Shown here: one piece after another, positions 1 to 10,868 of the stretch
How positions within the stretch are numbered: position 1 is the first letter of the stretch
Layout of the letters: each line of letters begins with the position of its first letter
From: Acanthosepion lycidas
Taxonomy: Eukaryota > Mollusca > Cephalopoda > Sepiida > Sepiidae
Assembly (NCBI GenBank): GCA_963932145.1
Contig: OZ010616.1
Span: 49,620,053-49,684,052 of the forward strand
Direction of reading: 5' to 3'
DNA: 64,000 nt
The notes under the pieces: model-generated
What the model was told of the DNA's origin: nothing
Databases searched by the model: none
The model's input: only the letters and a program-made list of their open reading frames with translations
Program-made: the position numbers and the translations under genes

Positions 1-206
1 TATTATTATTATTTAAAAAGAAAAAGTAAATAACGTAACAATAGTAATAATGAACACACAAACACAGCAGTCCATTTAGTATCACTTAGTATTATCATTT
101 AGTATAATTTAGTATTATGTTCACAGTACTCTATTTTTTCTTACAATAGCAGTTATCAACAGAAAAACAAAGAAGAAGAAAAGTGACACTGTTCATTATA
201 AAGATA

Positions 207-286
207 TTAGGTTGATGTAAAAATAATGTCGTTTTCTCACATAGTAACATATGTGAGAAAACGACATTATTTTTGCACCAACATAA
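207..286. mobile_element. 80-bp palindromic MITE with MADE1/mariner-like termini (copy 1)
   Basis: The element begins ttaggttgatg and ends caccaacataa, is flanked by TA on both sides (205-206 and 287-288), and is an almost complete palindrome around the centre at about 246. The termini resemble those of the human mariner-derived MITE MADE1 (ttaggttggtgcaaaa). It has no coding capacity. The left terminus differs from the other copies (gttgatgtaaaa instead of gttggtgcaaaa). Confidence 0.85.
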
Positions 287-1808
287 TAGATATTCAGCTA
301 GCATTAAGGTACTTAGGTGTAGAGAATAATTGTTAAGGAGCTAGTCTGGATTGCCATTAGTGTTGAGTTTTGTGTCAAGTTAGATCCCCTCTCCATGCCT
401 CATACGTGTAGCCTTGGGCCAAACTAAGTTGAACTTAGTAAATAACAACATATGATTTTACTAGTTTATATTGTTGTCAAAGGATCTACAATGTTCAATA
501 TTTAATTGAAACTCTTGTGAATATATTTTTTAATTTTTTATTTATATTTAAAAAATTAAGTGTCATATTTCAAAATAAACTTTTCATTACATAGTAAAAT
601 TAATAAATTCTTTTTTTATTTTTACCAATTTGTTTCTTTACCATTATAGTCTTTTACTTGAAAAACTTCCTTTTGAGAGAGAGGGAAATAATAATAAAAA
701 AATATCTTCAAAAACTTGAAAATATGTCTAAGTAAGATTTATTATTGTCTTACGTTTCAGAAATTACTTTTTTGGGAAAAATCTTAGCACAAAAAAATTT
801 CAGAATCAAACGCGTTTCTTATTAAAAAAAAATCCTATTTCAACTTTTCTTCCTCGATTTTTGTTTCTTTTATTAACGTAGTGATGTTGACAAAGAAAGA
901 AAATGTCCACAACACGTTCTGGAAATTAAGTTGCGCATCAACATAAGATCTCATAAGACAAGATTTAAATAAAAAATTACAAAAAGAAACGAAAAAAACA
1001 ATGAAGATCAACAAATACTTAAAAAAAACTAAAAGAAGAAAAATTGTCAAACAAAAAAACAATACATGCTTGTATCATGATAATGATAACTTAATTAATT
1101 ACATTATATAAGTTGAATAATATGAAGAAAATTAAAAACGATGGAAATATGTAAAACAGAAAAAATAAGAAAAATAATATATCATCATCATCATCATCAT
1201 CTCTGTTTTGATGTCACACTGCATATCAATGTAATTTCTCATCTTCAGCATCTTTATCAGTCCTTTCCAAACCTTCGTCTGCTGTGCTAACTCAAGGAAG
1301 TAATAATGCAGGTCTTCCAAGCTCTTCAAAACTTTTACGGGGAATACTGAGTTTTGATAGTTCTTTTTGATGTCGTTGCTCAAAGTCTGTTTTTGTTTCA
1401 TCCAATGTCTTTGGATGTTATTCTTCCATTTGGTATTGATGACCAAACCATTTCCATAATAAATTTACTCACTGTCTGTTTCCAAAGCTATTGACTTGTG
1501 CTGTCTAACTTCGATAATATACAAAGGCTCAAAAAAAAGCCCTTCTTCTTTGATTTTGGTTTCTTGGAGACAACATCAGTGTTATAACAATAATTCCTGA
1601 TTTTTTCACGACTTGCGAGTCTCTCTAGCGAACGTAAAATTTTCATATGCGATTCGAGGCATTTTCAAGTTTAAAATAAAAACAAAACTAAAAGGTTGTC
1701 AACTTTTAACAGTTAACAACTGGTACAGATGACATCTCCAGATGACCTGGTGATATCATTACTTTCTCTGCTAACAAAGATTAACTTTAACAGACAGAAA
1801 TTGTCAAA

Positions 1809-1809
<1 letters not shown>

Positions 1810-1870
<61 letters not shown>
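1810..1870. repeat. (GATA)n microsatellite
   Basis: About 15 uninterrupted tetranucleotide units. A minus-strand open frame crossing it (poly Ser-Ile-Tyr-Leu) is only a repeat artefact. Confidence 0.97.
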
Positions 1871-2035
1871 GAGATATGTAAGGTGTGTAAATCATTAGGA
1901 AAGTAACATTCAAAAACAAAAGAAAAATAATCGGTTTAAAAAAAATGTATTGAAATAAAAACAAATTCTTCAAAACAGCAGACAACAAAAATCAACAAAA
2001 CTTAAATAAAGTTAAAATAAGAAGATCCTTCTTAC

Positions 2036-2419
2036 CTCCTCAGATTCTTGTCCCTGCAAGAACGTTACAATTCCAGCCCGAACACGATTTTTGTATCCAC
2101 GAACAGTTCCTTTTTCACTGATAATTCGTGTTTCTCGCAAAGTTTGAGGGTCGGTAACGTCTCGACGTCCAGCAAAGGTTGATTCTTCAGAATTCAGCGT
2201 CTGAGCGGCGTTGATGTAAAATTTTGGTGCCGGTATTAGACGAGTAGATGAGCGCTTTTGTTTGTACTTTTGGTTTCTATTGAGCTTCGAATAATTCTTC
2301 TCCAGAAAAGATATGGAACCGTTAACTTCCATATTTTCATCCTCTAATTCTTCAGGGGTTACCGGGACGGGCACCTCTGACGACGATGAATCAACTCTGA
2401 TATTATCATCCATGTCCAT
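2036..2419 (-). CDS. First coding exon of a GRXCR-like (glutaredoxin domain-containing cysteine-rich) protein, partial
   Basis: The exon encodes 128 residues, read from an ATG at 2419 with A-rich context (aaaATGG) to a consensus donor (GAG|GTAAG) just after 2036; it ends in phase 0. The first part is acidic and serine-rich (residues 1-30), followed by a basic Lys/Arg/Gln stretch. The C-terminal third contains EKGTVRGYKNRVRAGIVTFL, which I recognise as the conserved KNGTVRG-V-K segment just before the glutaredoxin domain in GRXCR1 and its insect relatives. Vertebrate GRXCR1 acts in hair-cell stereocilia; the invertebrate role is unclear. The glutaredoxin and Cys-rich zinc-binding exons are absent and should lie beyond position 1. 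The frame continues 30 codons upstream to 2509, but that part is hydrophobic and unlike the family, so the internal Met is preferred. The real exon may include 5' UTR above 2419. Family assignment rests on memory of one motif. Confidence 0.62.
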
Positions 2420-2801
2420 TAAAAAAAAAGTTAGAAACAAGTTGTCAAGAATTGTCCACCAGAAAAATGTGTTTTTTACGACCACTGCACGCTGTTGTGC
2501 TCGCCACACAATCGAGCATAATATGAAAAAACGGCGGCTGTGTGTAAATTACGCTAAAAAAAACCCTGATGACGATGTTAGGTTACGTACGTCTCTTCCT
2601 TCTCCTCTTCTCAGTAGCTATTAAAAATAAATATAACGAGAAAGAGAATTCTTAACATAAAAGAAAGAAATAAAGAATAAATAGAATGATGATAGAAATA
2701 GACAAGAAGAAGGAAGACAAAACGTGCGAGTCGGAACGAACCAAAGTTACATGAAGATTACTTTTATGTTTTACCTTGAAGTTAAGTTAATCAAAATTCG
2801 T

Positions 2802-2803
<2 letters not shown>

Positions 2804-2871
<68 letters not shown>
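2804..2871. repeat. (ATT)n(GTT)n compound microsatellite
   Basis: About 12 TTA/ATT units switch directly to about 10 TTG units. The overlapping poly-Leu open frame is an artefact. Confidence 0.97.
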
Positions 2872-3027
2872 CTCTTCCCCACCCAGAAATTTTTGTCTTG
2901 TCTTAGGTATTGTTCACAAAGGTGTGTAAAATTCAGACTAACACGTGCAACTGTACATGGAAATGTGAATAGATTGGCTAGTGGTAGATTTTTATGTGTA
3001 GTGCACATGTGCGTTCATACACTCTTT

Positions 3028-3059
<32 letters not shown>

Positions 3060-4039
3060 CACACACACACAGAAAAAGAAATAGAGAGAGCTAGAGAGAT
3101 TTCGTGGAAGAGTTTCTGTCAGGAACAATACTGGGATGTTTTGCAACATGCACTAGTGCTCATGTAGGTGGCATCTTTTATGCAAAAACTAAAAACACGA
3201 TTGACAACTTGTAGAATAGAGTTCTCTTATGTATGTAAAACAAAACACAGTGCGCAATTCTGTAAGTTTTTTACGATTACTCGTTAGTGCATGCTTAGCT
3301 TAATTGCCATTGATTTATTTGTTGACTTACACATTTATTGTGTATATATTCTTACAACTACATTTGTAATCACTTAATGTAAGCGTTAAAAATTTATGTG
3401 TGAAAATCTAATTTGGGTCTTTTCTGTTAATTCACCCCAAATAGAAAAGAATTATTACTAAAATCACACAAAAATTCAGAAACCTCCTTCAAAATTTGTT
3501 TAAAAAATGCATTCATTGTTATATTTTGCCTTACGTCTCCAAAGGAACTCACATAAAAAGGAGTCTATCATGCTGCGATGAGTTCTGACATATTCTTCAT
3601 TTTGGCCTTCCACCAGGTACTTTCGATTGTTTGCATATGAGCTGATGTTTCTGGATTAACGAAATTCATACTGTGATTTACAATCAGATGAATATAATTG
3701 GGATCATCCTTCAAATATGTTTATCCTTTCCAACAATCCGACATAATTAGTCCCAGGTAAAATACAGCTTCAGATTGTGTCCAGTAATGTAGAGACTGTT
3801 CTCTCTGGCAACATCATGGCAAGCTAAACAAATTTTGATTTAAAACTTTTAAAAATCTAATTAAAAAACGAACAAATTTTGATTTATAATTTCAAAAGAT
3901 AGCGCCAAAAATTTAATAACAAAAAGACAAACAAAAAATTTTTTTATTTATAATTTCTTTGGGTGAATTAATATTTATGATAAGTCAGTCAGTTATGTGC
4001 TTAGAGGTGTATCACGTATGGACGTCGCAGGTTTTTTCC

Positions 4040-4225
4040 CATTTCTTTCTGCGGTAGACCAGTTGCCATCCAACTGTCCTGCTATTTACCCATAGCTGGT
4101 TGGGGTGGAGAAGAAGAGGATTCATACCTTTCCCAAAAGTATTAGCACAAGTGAATATATTGGATTGGACTGGAATTCAAATTCCTTAATCCGAGCCACA
4201 ATCCATTACTCCACTTTGCCTCCCC
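4040..4225 (+). repeat. SINE-like interspersed repeat, copy 1
   Basis: Contains ctgctatttacccatagctg, then gattcatacctttcc, agtgaatata and a tail in aattccaa...ccattactccact. The same ordered blocks recur at about 46300-46490, 59195-59315 and, inverted, at 54905-55055. Length and spread suggest a SINE or short non-autonomous element; I could not identify a tRNA-like promoter with confidence. Confidence 0.6.
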
Positions 4226-5485
4226 GTGATTTGGGGTGAATTAACAACAAAATAATCCCCTATCTTACGTACTCAGAATGAATATGTAGTTTTGTGTATT
4301 CATTAAAAGCAATTGGGTCGTACATGATTTTACATCTTATGATTTCAACGGTTATTTTTTTTTCTGTGGAACCAATTTTTTTATCCATTATCTTTGCCCA
4401 GGTGTGCATTTTAGAAATGAATGAAAAAAGTGTCATTTAACTACTACGGCCATGAGCTTTACACCATAAAATAAAATAAAGTCGTCCAAGGAACTTATTT
4501 TATAGAACAATGATTTTCTATACAAATTGTAATAGTTCTGAATTACGTTTAAAAAGGCATTCTTTAGAATCACTAAGTATTTGGTATTTATTAATAATCT
4601 TAGCTTAGTTTGGCAAGCGGTTATGAGTATGATAAAGCCCAATGAGGAACTTCGACAAGTAGTTGTTAATTTCTTGTGTAAAAAAAACGTTAAAATGATT
4701 TTAAAATGCTACAAAAAATATCTTATCACAAGAATTTCTAGCCCAAAATGTTTAAATTTTGTAAGATAAAGAAAGATATCTAATCTTTCTGTAAACTCTA
4801 ATGGAAAACTTGGTTCTTGCTTAATTCATCACAATCGCCTTTTTCAAACAGAGGTTTGACAATGTGGGACCTTTCTTTAAATTTAAATGTCTTTTTTCTT
4901 TGCCTGGGAAATTGTTATACAGCATGTTTGTGTAAGTTGATACATACGTAAATGTACATATACATTTTTTGTATATTAGTCACAATCTAAGATTTCTTAA
5001 ACTTAAGAGAAGATTGATCGAAGTTTAAATAAATGTAAGTTTCTCAACATGTATTCTTTTTTTCACTTGTATTGAATTGGTTCATTTATTTTTGTAGTTT
5101 TCTTATGTATTTGCCATTAGTACTTTTTATGTGACCTTGCAATCAACAAATATTCAGTATTGAATAATTTAACTAGAAGAAAAACCATATAAACAAATAT
5201 TTTTTTGTCTTTTTTTAATTTTGTGTAGTATTCAAATAAGTGTATGGCATTATGGCCTTGATTGTTGCTCGACGAGTTTAAACTTAGACATCGGTCGATT
5301 GGCTGTGAAAAGCAATTGGCAAAGAAAAAAGAGACAACATTTGCGAAGAATAATACATTATTTAAAAAAAGAACGAAGAGAAAGAAAAAGAAAAAACATA
5401 AAAAGAGTAACAGAACAAAAATAATTTAGGAGATGAGTTTTGGATGAGAAATAAAAAACGAGGGATGAAAAAGAAAGAATAAATG

Positions 5486-5486
5486 G

Positions 5487-5536
<50 letters not shown>
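5486..5536. repeat. (GAAA)n microsatellite
   Basis: Uninterrupted GAAA units inside a longer purine-rich stretch. Confidence 0.95.
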
Positions 5537-6391
5537 GCAAATTAGAAAAGATAAAGAATAAAATTAAAACTTAAAAAGTAAGAAAGAATAAATGATAGTT
5601 AAAGAAACACAACAATAAAAAAGCGAGAGAGAAATTTAAAAAGAAAAGAATTTTAAAAAGAAAAAAGAAAAACAGGAATATTGGGAAAAAATAAATAAAA
5701 TAAGAGAGGCAAATAAATAGAGCAAGAAACAGAATATCAGTATAAAAAATTTTACAAATGTAGGAGTTAAATAAAATTTGGAGAACATAAAGAAAGATAA
5801 AGAGAAGTGACCACAAAAAAATCGACAAAAAAGAATTAATTTTAAAAATATCTTTTAGTGCGTTTTAATATTTGTTTTAATTGTAAGTGAAGCAAGAAGA
5901 CTGATACTTGAAAAGGAGTGAAGAAAAATAAAGTAAGATAAAAAGATAAACAACAAAAGATAACCATAATAATTATATAACAAAAAAGAATCGACATTTC
6001 AAATGAAAGAGAATCCTACAAGTAGCTTACAAGTCTCTGCACAAAATAGAGTTATCCGCGTCAAGAACGCCGGCATTTACACATAACAAGAACACTGACT
6101 GAAATGTTGAAGCAAAAAAAATGAAAGCACAAAAAAGGAAAGAAATAAAGGATTGCTGGGGATTAAGGACAGTTGTGAAAATATGTCATCTCCACAAACC
6201 TTGTCACCACCACCATCATCATAAAATATTTACAAACAATTTATCTGAAAATTTAATGTAAGGATAACCCTTAAACTTAAACAGATTAAAAACTGAGAAG
6301 GTGTGGAGGTAAAACGAAATTAGAGGTGCTGACTATATTTGAGAAGCTAGCTAGTATCTTTAAAAAACGTGTACTGAAAGTGACTTTGAGT

Positions 6392-6392
<1 letters not shown>

Positions 6393-6483
<91 letters not shown>
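6393..6483. repeat. (CA)n(TA)n compound microsatellite
   Basis: CA run to about 6444, a short CATA bridge, then TA run to 6483. It directly precedes the Penelope-type terminal palindrome at 6501. Confidence 0.97.
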
Positions 6484-6487
<4 letters not shown>

Positions 6488-6500
6488 TAGGGAAAAAACA

Positions 6501-6607
6501 TGACAAAGAAAGTTTTTGTGGCACGCGTTTCGTCCTTTTCGACTTCATATTCCAATGAAGTCGAAAAGGACGAAAAACGCATCAAACGAAAACTTTCCAC
6601 TTTGTCA
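6501..6607. mobile_element. Inverted pair of Penelope-like terminal repeats with hammerhead-like cores
   Basis: Two diverged copies of a roughly 48-bp unit face each other: tgacaaag at 6501 pairs with ctttgtca at 6600-6607, and the arms meet at ttcgacttca/tgaagtcgaa around an 8-base loop. Each arm carries ATGA-AGTC-loop-GGAC-GAAA, the second half of a hammerhead ribozyme core; the CUG of the CUGANGA box is degenerate. No protein-coding part lies between the arms. The unit resembles the terminal repeat at 50841-50873 and 51401-51433 (shared GGACGAAACGCG), so I read it as a solo remnant of a Penelope-like element. Confidence 0.6.
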
Positions 6608-6661
6608 TAGTTATTTTTAACTAAGATTGTTGTTGATTTATAAAAATCTATATATCTTTTT

Positions 6662-6663
<2 letters not shown>

Positions 6664-6717
<54 letters not shown>
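6664..6717. repeat. (TA)n microsatellite
   Basis: About 26 TA units following the terminal palindrome. Confidence 0.97.
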
Positions 6718-6718
<1 letters not shown>

Positions 6719-6814
6719 CCGAATGGGTAAATATAGGTAGGTATACGAGCGAGCGTATACAAATACATAAATACACTAAGAAAAGCAGTGTTCAATGTTA
6801 AAAATAACAGAGCC

Positions 6815-6818
<4 letters not shown>

Positions 6819-6870
<52 letters not shown>
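6819..6870. repeat. (CT)n(GT)n compound microsatellite
   Basis: CT run to about 6856, then GT to 6870. Confidence 0.95.
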
Positions 6871-6935
6871 ATTAAGAAATACCTTACATTATTTGCACAA
6901 CTGAGTTTCATGCCGATGCAATTGTCAAGTACTGG

Positions 6936-6937
<2 letters not shown>

Positions 6938-7026
<89 letters not shown>

Positions 7027-7052
7027 TACACAAAGAGAGAGAGAGAGAGAGA
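6938..7052. repeat. (TA)n(CA)n(GA)n compound microsatellite
   Basis: TA to 7015, CA to about 7025, then GA to 7052. It directly precedes the Penelope-like element that starts near 7060. Confidence 0.97.
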
Positions 7053-7139
7053 TAAACGATCCCAATACCAGGAAATTTCAATAGAACTTCATTAAAAGAC
7101 AAATAAACACAGCCAAACAAGAATTACAACGGCTCAACA

Positions 7140-8820
7140 ATGAAACATAAATCTACGTATTTAAAGGAATCTTACAATCTTCTGCCACAACTGAAATTTA
7201 ATGAAATATTGGATTTATTATATAATACAACACAAAACGAAAATGAATCACATAATAAACAAGTCACCCAAAAACAAGCTAAAAAGCCAAAATATACTTT
7301 TTTACCAAACATCAACGACAACTTCATTAACCTTCGGATTAAGAACTCACTCCAAATAAAATAAACACAAATTGAAGCTTTATATACCAACAAATACTTC
7401 CTTTGGAATACGGCTACTTACTACACAGCTAGATTTAAAAGAATTACTTATAAAGCCGAATCTATTAAATACCATTATCTTAAAAACCTGAATGGAATTA
7501 AAAACACTCCTCTAATAAAAGCAGCCACACGACTAAAATTATCCGACGAACTGATAAAACTAATTCTTTCGTTATTTTAAACAAACATGAGTACCACTCA
7601 AAATTACAGGCCATTTTGGACGATCATAATAAATTTAAAAAGTTAACCAAAAACACTACCTCCCAACCTAAAAACCATATCAGTAAACTTATTACTGCTA
7701 ACAATGCTGAAACAGGATCTTATAAACTTCAAAAGATTATAGGTGACTATCAACCTGAATACCTTTATGGAAATGTAAAAAACCATAAAAAAGATAATCC
7801 CCTCTGACCTATCATTTCACAAATACCTACACCAGTCTATTACCTTTCAAAATACCTTAACAAATTAATTACTTCCTACCTCCCAATATTGATAACTCCA
7901 CAAATGAATTTATTAAATTCTTCATGCTGTAACCAAACAACCAAATAATCGCATCTTTGGATATATAACATTTATTTACTAATGTGCTTGTCCGTGAAAT
8001 GATTGGCATCATTATCCGTGATGTATACAATCATACTTCTCTCCCACCCATCAATATTAAACCCACTATTTAAAAAAAATATTATTAGTATATACCATTC
8101 AAGTATCTTTTCATGACCCCCTAGGTAATATTTATACTCAAACAGACGGTATTGCGATGAGATCTCCTCTAAGCCCCCTTTTTTCTAATTATTATATGGC
8201 ACATTTAGAAAATAAAATACTTAGTGACACTACTAAACCCCACTATGTATATAAGATACATAGATAATATCTTCGGTTTAGCTAAAAATATTGATCAAAT
8301 TACACAACTTAAAAACATATTTGAAAGTCACTCCATCTTCATATCTACATTAGAACTTAATGCTAATAATAAAATTCCATTCCTTGGTGTATTTATTGAT
8401 TCCAGCACACATAAATTTACTACTTCTCTATATAGGAAGCCCACAAGCATTAATTCGTGGCTTCTTAATTATAATAGTGACTACCCCCAACAATATAAGT
8501 TAGCCGTTATAAAAACTTAAGCCAACACACACAACTTCTTCCCCAAGCCATATTCTATAAAGAATTACATAACATTAAATAAACACGTGTTAATAATGGA
8601 TTTCCTAATTTCGTCATTGATCAACAAATTAAAATGTATCTCAAACTAAATAATACCTCTAGCAAAATTGATAATATCAATAATAAAAATGTACGTCAAA
8701 ATAAACATAACGCTATTAACTTACACTGTTGTAACCAAATGCATAATTACAAATGTGATTTAAAAAAAATCAAAAACATAATAGGTAGAAATGTTAAACC
8801 TAAACAAGTCAAGCTCATTA
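7140..8820 (+). pseudogene. Penelope-like reverse transcriptase, broken
   Basis: Recognisable blocks, in order: N-terminal part (7140-7364), fingers with YLYGNVKNHKKDNPL (about 7760-7806), then after an in-frame TGA the PIISQIPTP block, a loop region with frameshifts, a diverged block near 8150-8190 (TDGIAMRSPLSPL), and the palm motif RYIDNIF at about 8250-8272. Next come FLGVFID and SLYRKPTSIN, typical of Penelope RTs, and a connector with RNQMHNYKCD-like sequence (8634-8820). The catalytic YxDD is YIDN, so the second aspartate is lost. Stops and at least two frameshifts make it non-functional. Confidence 0.85.
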
Positions 8821-8822
8821 TA

Positions 8823-8902
8823 TTAGGTTGGTGCAAAAATAATTTCGTTTTCTAACATATGTTACTATGTGAGAAAACGAAATTATTTTTGCACCAACCT
8901 AA
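8823..8902. mobile_element. 80-bp palindromic MITE with MADE1/mariner-like termini (copy 2), nested in Penelope element A
   Basis: Starts ttaggttggtgcaaaa and ends in its reverse complement, with TA duplications at 8821-8822 and 8903-8904. It splits the connector between the RT and endonuclease of the surrounding element, so it is the younger insertion. The interior has aatttcg where copies 1 and 3 have aatgtcg. Confidence 0.93.
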
Positions 8903-8983
8903 TATATTATAAAAACATTTAAAACAATTAACCTACTAGTCTGTAATAACCCTACAACTAAATTCTATCCAAAAGCCAATGTA

Positions 8984-9397
8984 ATGTATCAATTTACATG
9001 CCAGATCAGAGATTATATCTCTGATACTAATAATAAACCTACTACATATTTCGGTTTTACTACAACCACGCTCTCTCGTACACTTACCTGTCACCTTTCT
9101 GATCTTAGTTCTGTTAAACAACATTTCTTAGAAAAAACAGCCATGTACAAAATATTAGACATATTTGTTGATAACACAACAATACTCCCAAATACACACA
9201 GTAAAAAAAACTTCAGATATTCGAAGCCATCTACATTAAAACAAAGCAACCCACACTCAACAAAATTACATTTCAAACTAGTCATAACACATTACATTGC
9301 ATTTAGACATATGGTTCTGTTGTTAATATTTCGGTCTCTCACGTGGTACGACGTCATAGAACCGCATCGTGAATTTATGGCCGTTATCGCCACATAG
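8984..9397 (+). pseudogene. GIY-YIG endonuclease domain of Penelope element A
   Basis: The reading frame contains MYQFTCQIRDYISD, then YFGFTTTTLSRTLTCHLSD and SSVKQHFLEK. This is the Penelope endonuclease pattern: Cys, the degenerate GIY-YIG (here YFGFT), conserved Arg of the LSR helix, His-Leu-Ser-Asp, and the downstream Gln-His. YIG is altered to YFG and the following region is diverged, so activity is doubtful. The frame runs past the domain to 9397 without obvious further homology. Confidence 0.8.
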
Positions 9398-9472
9398 CAA
9401 TCTTCTATGTCACCATAACAGAATATCATCTTTGATGGTGAATATCTTTTTTTAAATGTCCATATAACCACT

Positions 9473-9504
9473 CTGAAGATGGCACGTGTGAGTGAGCCGA
9501 AAGC
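9473..9504 (+). ncRNA. Hammerhead-ribozyme-like motif in the 3' region of Penelope element A
   Basis: CTGAAGA matches the CUGANGA core box exactly. A GGC...GCC stem follows, then GAAA. One extra T between the box and the stem departs from the canonical core. Hammerhead motifs in Penelope-like terminal repeats are established; cleavage activity here is untested, and stems I and III were not modelled. Confidence 0.45.
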
Positions 9505-10014
9505 TTAGATCAAGGAACAATTCTAAGCAAAAGTATAATTTCTGCTTAAATTTGCCATAAAATTTCTTTGTTACTAATATGGTCCGTCCATGGTATTCTC
9601 GTAGTATTATCCTTCTGTAGAACCATTGCCCCAAGTTTCCTCTTCATCTGTGAGAAAATTGTCCAACATTCACTGTTATATAGGAGCATTGATGACATAT
9701 AGCAGTTGAACACTCTTATCTTTGTTTCCAACGAAATTTCTTCATTCTTAATATTGTGCGGATTTTCTGGAAGGCATCTTTTGCTATTGCAATACGTCTT
9801 CGGATTTTTGTGTGACATTTTCCGTTTGTTATAAAATTTGTAGATAGTTAAAATTTTCTGTACTTGATTTATTTTGACGTCTACAATTTGTAGCTTGTAT
9901 CTTGGGTGTCACTCTTGCTAATAACTATACATTTTATCTTCTTACAATTGATGGTTAATTTTTTTTCTCGATTTCTTTTACTCGTTATGTCTAGAAGTAC
10001 CAGCGATTTTCTTT

Positions 10015-10216
10015 CACTATTTACATTATTCGGACTGATAACTGACATCCATTAGATATGGCATGTGGAATTAGAACAGTCTATCCTAGCGAGCGAAATA
10101 AAGGGTTCAGTTCGACTTTCCAACCACCCGAAGGAGGCCGGAGGATACAACGGCCAAAATGTCGGATAAATATGGCAACAAAGATGAGGACAATAGTCCG
10201 AATAATGTAAATAGTG
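10015..10216. mobile_element. 202-bp non-autonomous element with 22-bp perfect TIRs
   Basis: cactatttacattattcgga at the left is repeated in inverse at the right end; the 22-bp arms match perfectly. The right subterminal block (atggcaacaaagatgaggac) recurs at 20343, and inverted at 28260 and 56700. No coding capacity. It interrupts LINE sequence. The superfamily is not identified. Confidence 0.7.
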
Positions 10217-10785
10217 TGCATAGCTTATGTCGTTGAGGTTGTGTTCATCAATAATAAATTCCGATAGAACTTCTAAAATCGCCCCACTGTATAAATTAAA
10301 GAAATCTGATGAGAAGATGCACTCCTTTATATCTTTTTTATTCTTTGTACTAGTTCAATTCATTTTCTATTCATGCGTAGGAGGTTTGTTCACAGTAAAT
10401 GTTCTAGATTATTCTAATATTTTTCACAAATAAATAAAATTTTCCTAACAGTTCAAATAGATCCTTGTTCCGTGCCTTCTCAAATACTTTTGCATAGTCT
10501 ACCTAATATAGTCATACACTATTCTGCATTAGTATTGCGCGCTTTGATATCATTCTGATCATGAACATCGCATTTCTTTTTCAAGTAACTTTAACAAAGC
10601 TACACTGTTCTTGTCCTATTTCTCATCTAATTCTGCTAGGCGCTCTATTCAGAAACAGAATGATAATCTTAGTCATGTGCTTAAGTTGATAGTCCGATCG
10701 AGCTCGCATTTGATACCGAACTTGACTCAGGCTGATAGCATTTCTATTACAATCCAATCTGATCCTGTTGATTTGTTCCTGTTCA

Positions 10786-10868
10786 TCTTGGCCAATATCG
10801 ATCTTATCTCAGGCTTGGCCAGTATCGATCTTATCGTGGATTTGGCTAGTATCGATCTTACCTCAGTG
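10786..10868 (+). repeat. 27-bp minisatellite, about three copies
   Basis: Units of the type ttggccagtatcgatcttat plus seven further bases repeat three times with a few substitutions. Confidence 0.85.

Larger units (their letters stand above)
1..2035. other. Intergenic or intronic DNA left of the GRXCR-like exon
   Basis: AT-rich sequence with one MITE (207-286), a short ATC run near 1183-1202 and a GATA array (1810-1870). If the minus-strand exon at 2036-2419 is real, everything from 2035 leftward is its first intron or beyond. I found no exon resembling a glutaredoxin domain here. Open frames such as the one across 1132-1446 (minus) match nothing I know and end in the ATC run. Confidence 0.5.
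2420..6392. other. Upstream region of the GRXCR-like exon: no gene seen
   Basis: The first 200 bases hold scattered CpGs (near 2500-2600) and are the expected 5' UTR/promoter of the minus-strand exon, though I see no clear core promoter motif. The rest holds trinucleotide and GAAA microsatellites, a GT/GA patch near 3028-3071, a SINE-like repeat (4040-4225) and purine-rich low-complexity DNA (5330-5830). No supported exon. Confidence 0.5.
7060..9545 (+). mobile_element. Penelope-like retroelement copy A (RT plus GIY-YIG endonuclease), degenerate
   Basis: Plus-strand fragments in several frames follow the order of a Penelope-like polyprotein: N-terminal region, RT fingers/palm, connector, GIY-YIG nuclease, then a 3' segment with a hammerhead-like motif (9473-9504). 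The segment from about 9170 to 9520 is closely similar to 42560-42910, so two copies of one family are present. The left end adjoins a TA/CA/GA microsatellite. A MITE is nested at 8823-8902, and frameshifts and stops show the copy is dead. The right boundary is where similarity to the LINE on the minus strand begins. Confidence 0.85.

Noticed and set aside
1132-1446. 104-codon minus-strand frame
   Set aside because: No motif, no clear splice context, and its end runs into an ATC repeat. I could not link it to the GRXCR-like exon.
2420-2509. Upstream extension of the GRXCR-like exon by 30 codons
   Set aside because: The added stretch is hydrophobic and unlike the acidic N-terminus that follows; the internal ATG at 2419 has better context.
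6360-7120. Several open frames with poly Ile-Tyr or Val-Cys runs
   Set aside because: They are translations of TA, CA and CT microsatellites. The same applies to frames at 1713-1988, 2724-2906, 13703-13951, 22315-22653, 23717-24053, 30104-30289, 42988-43179, 50638-50883 and 55742-56011.
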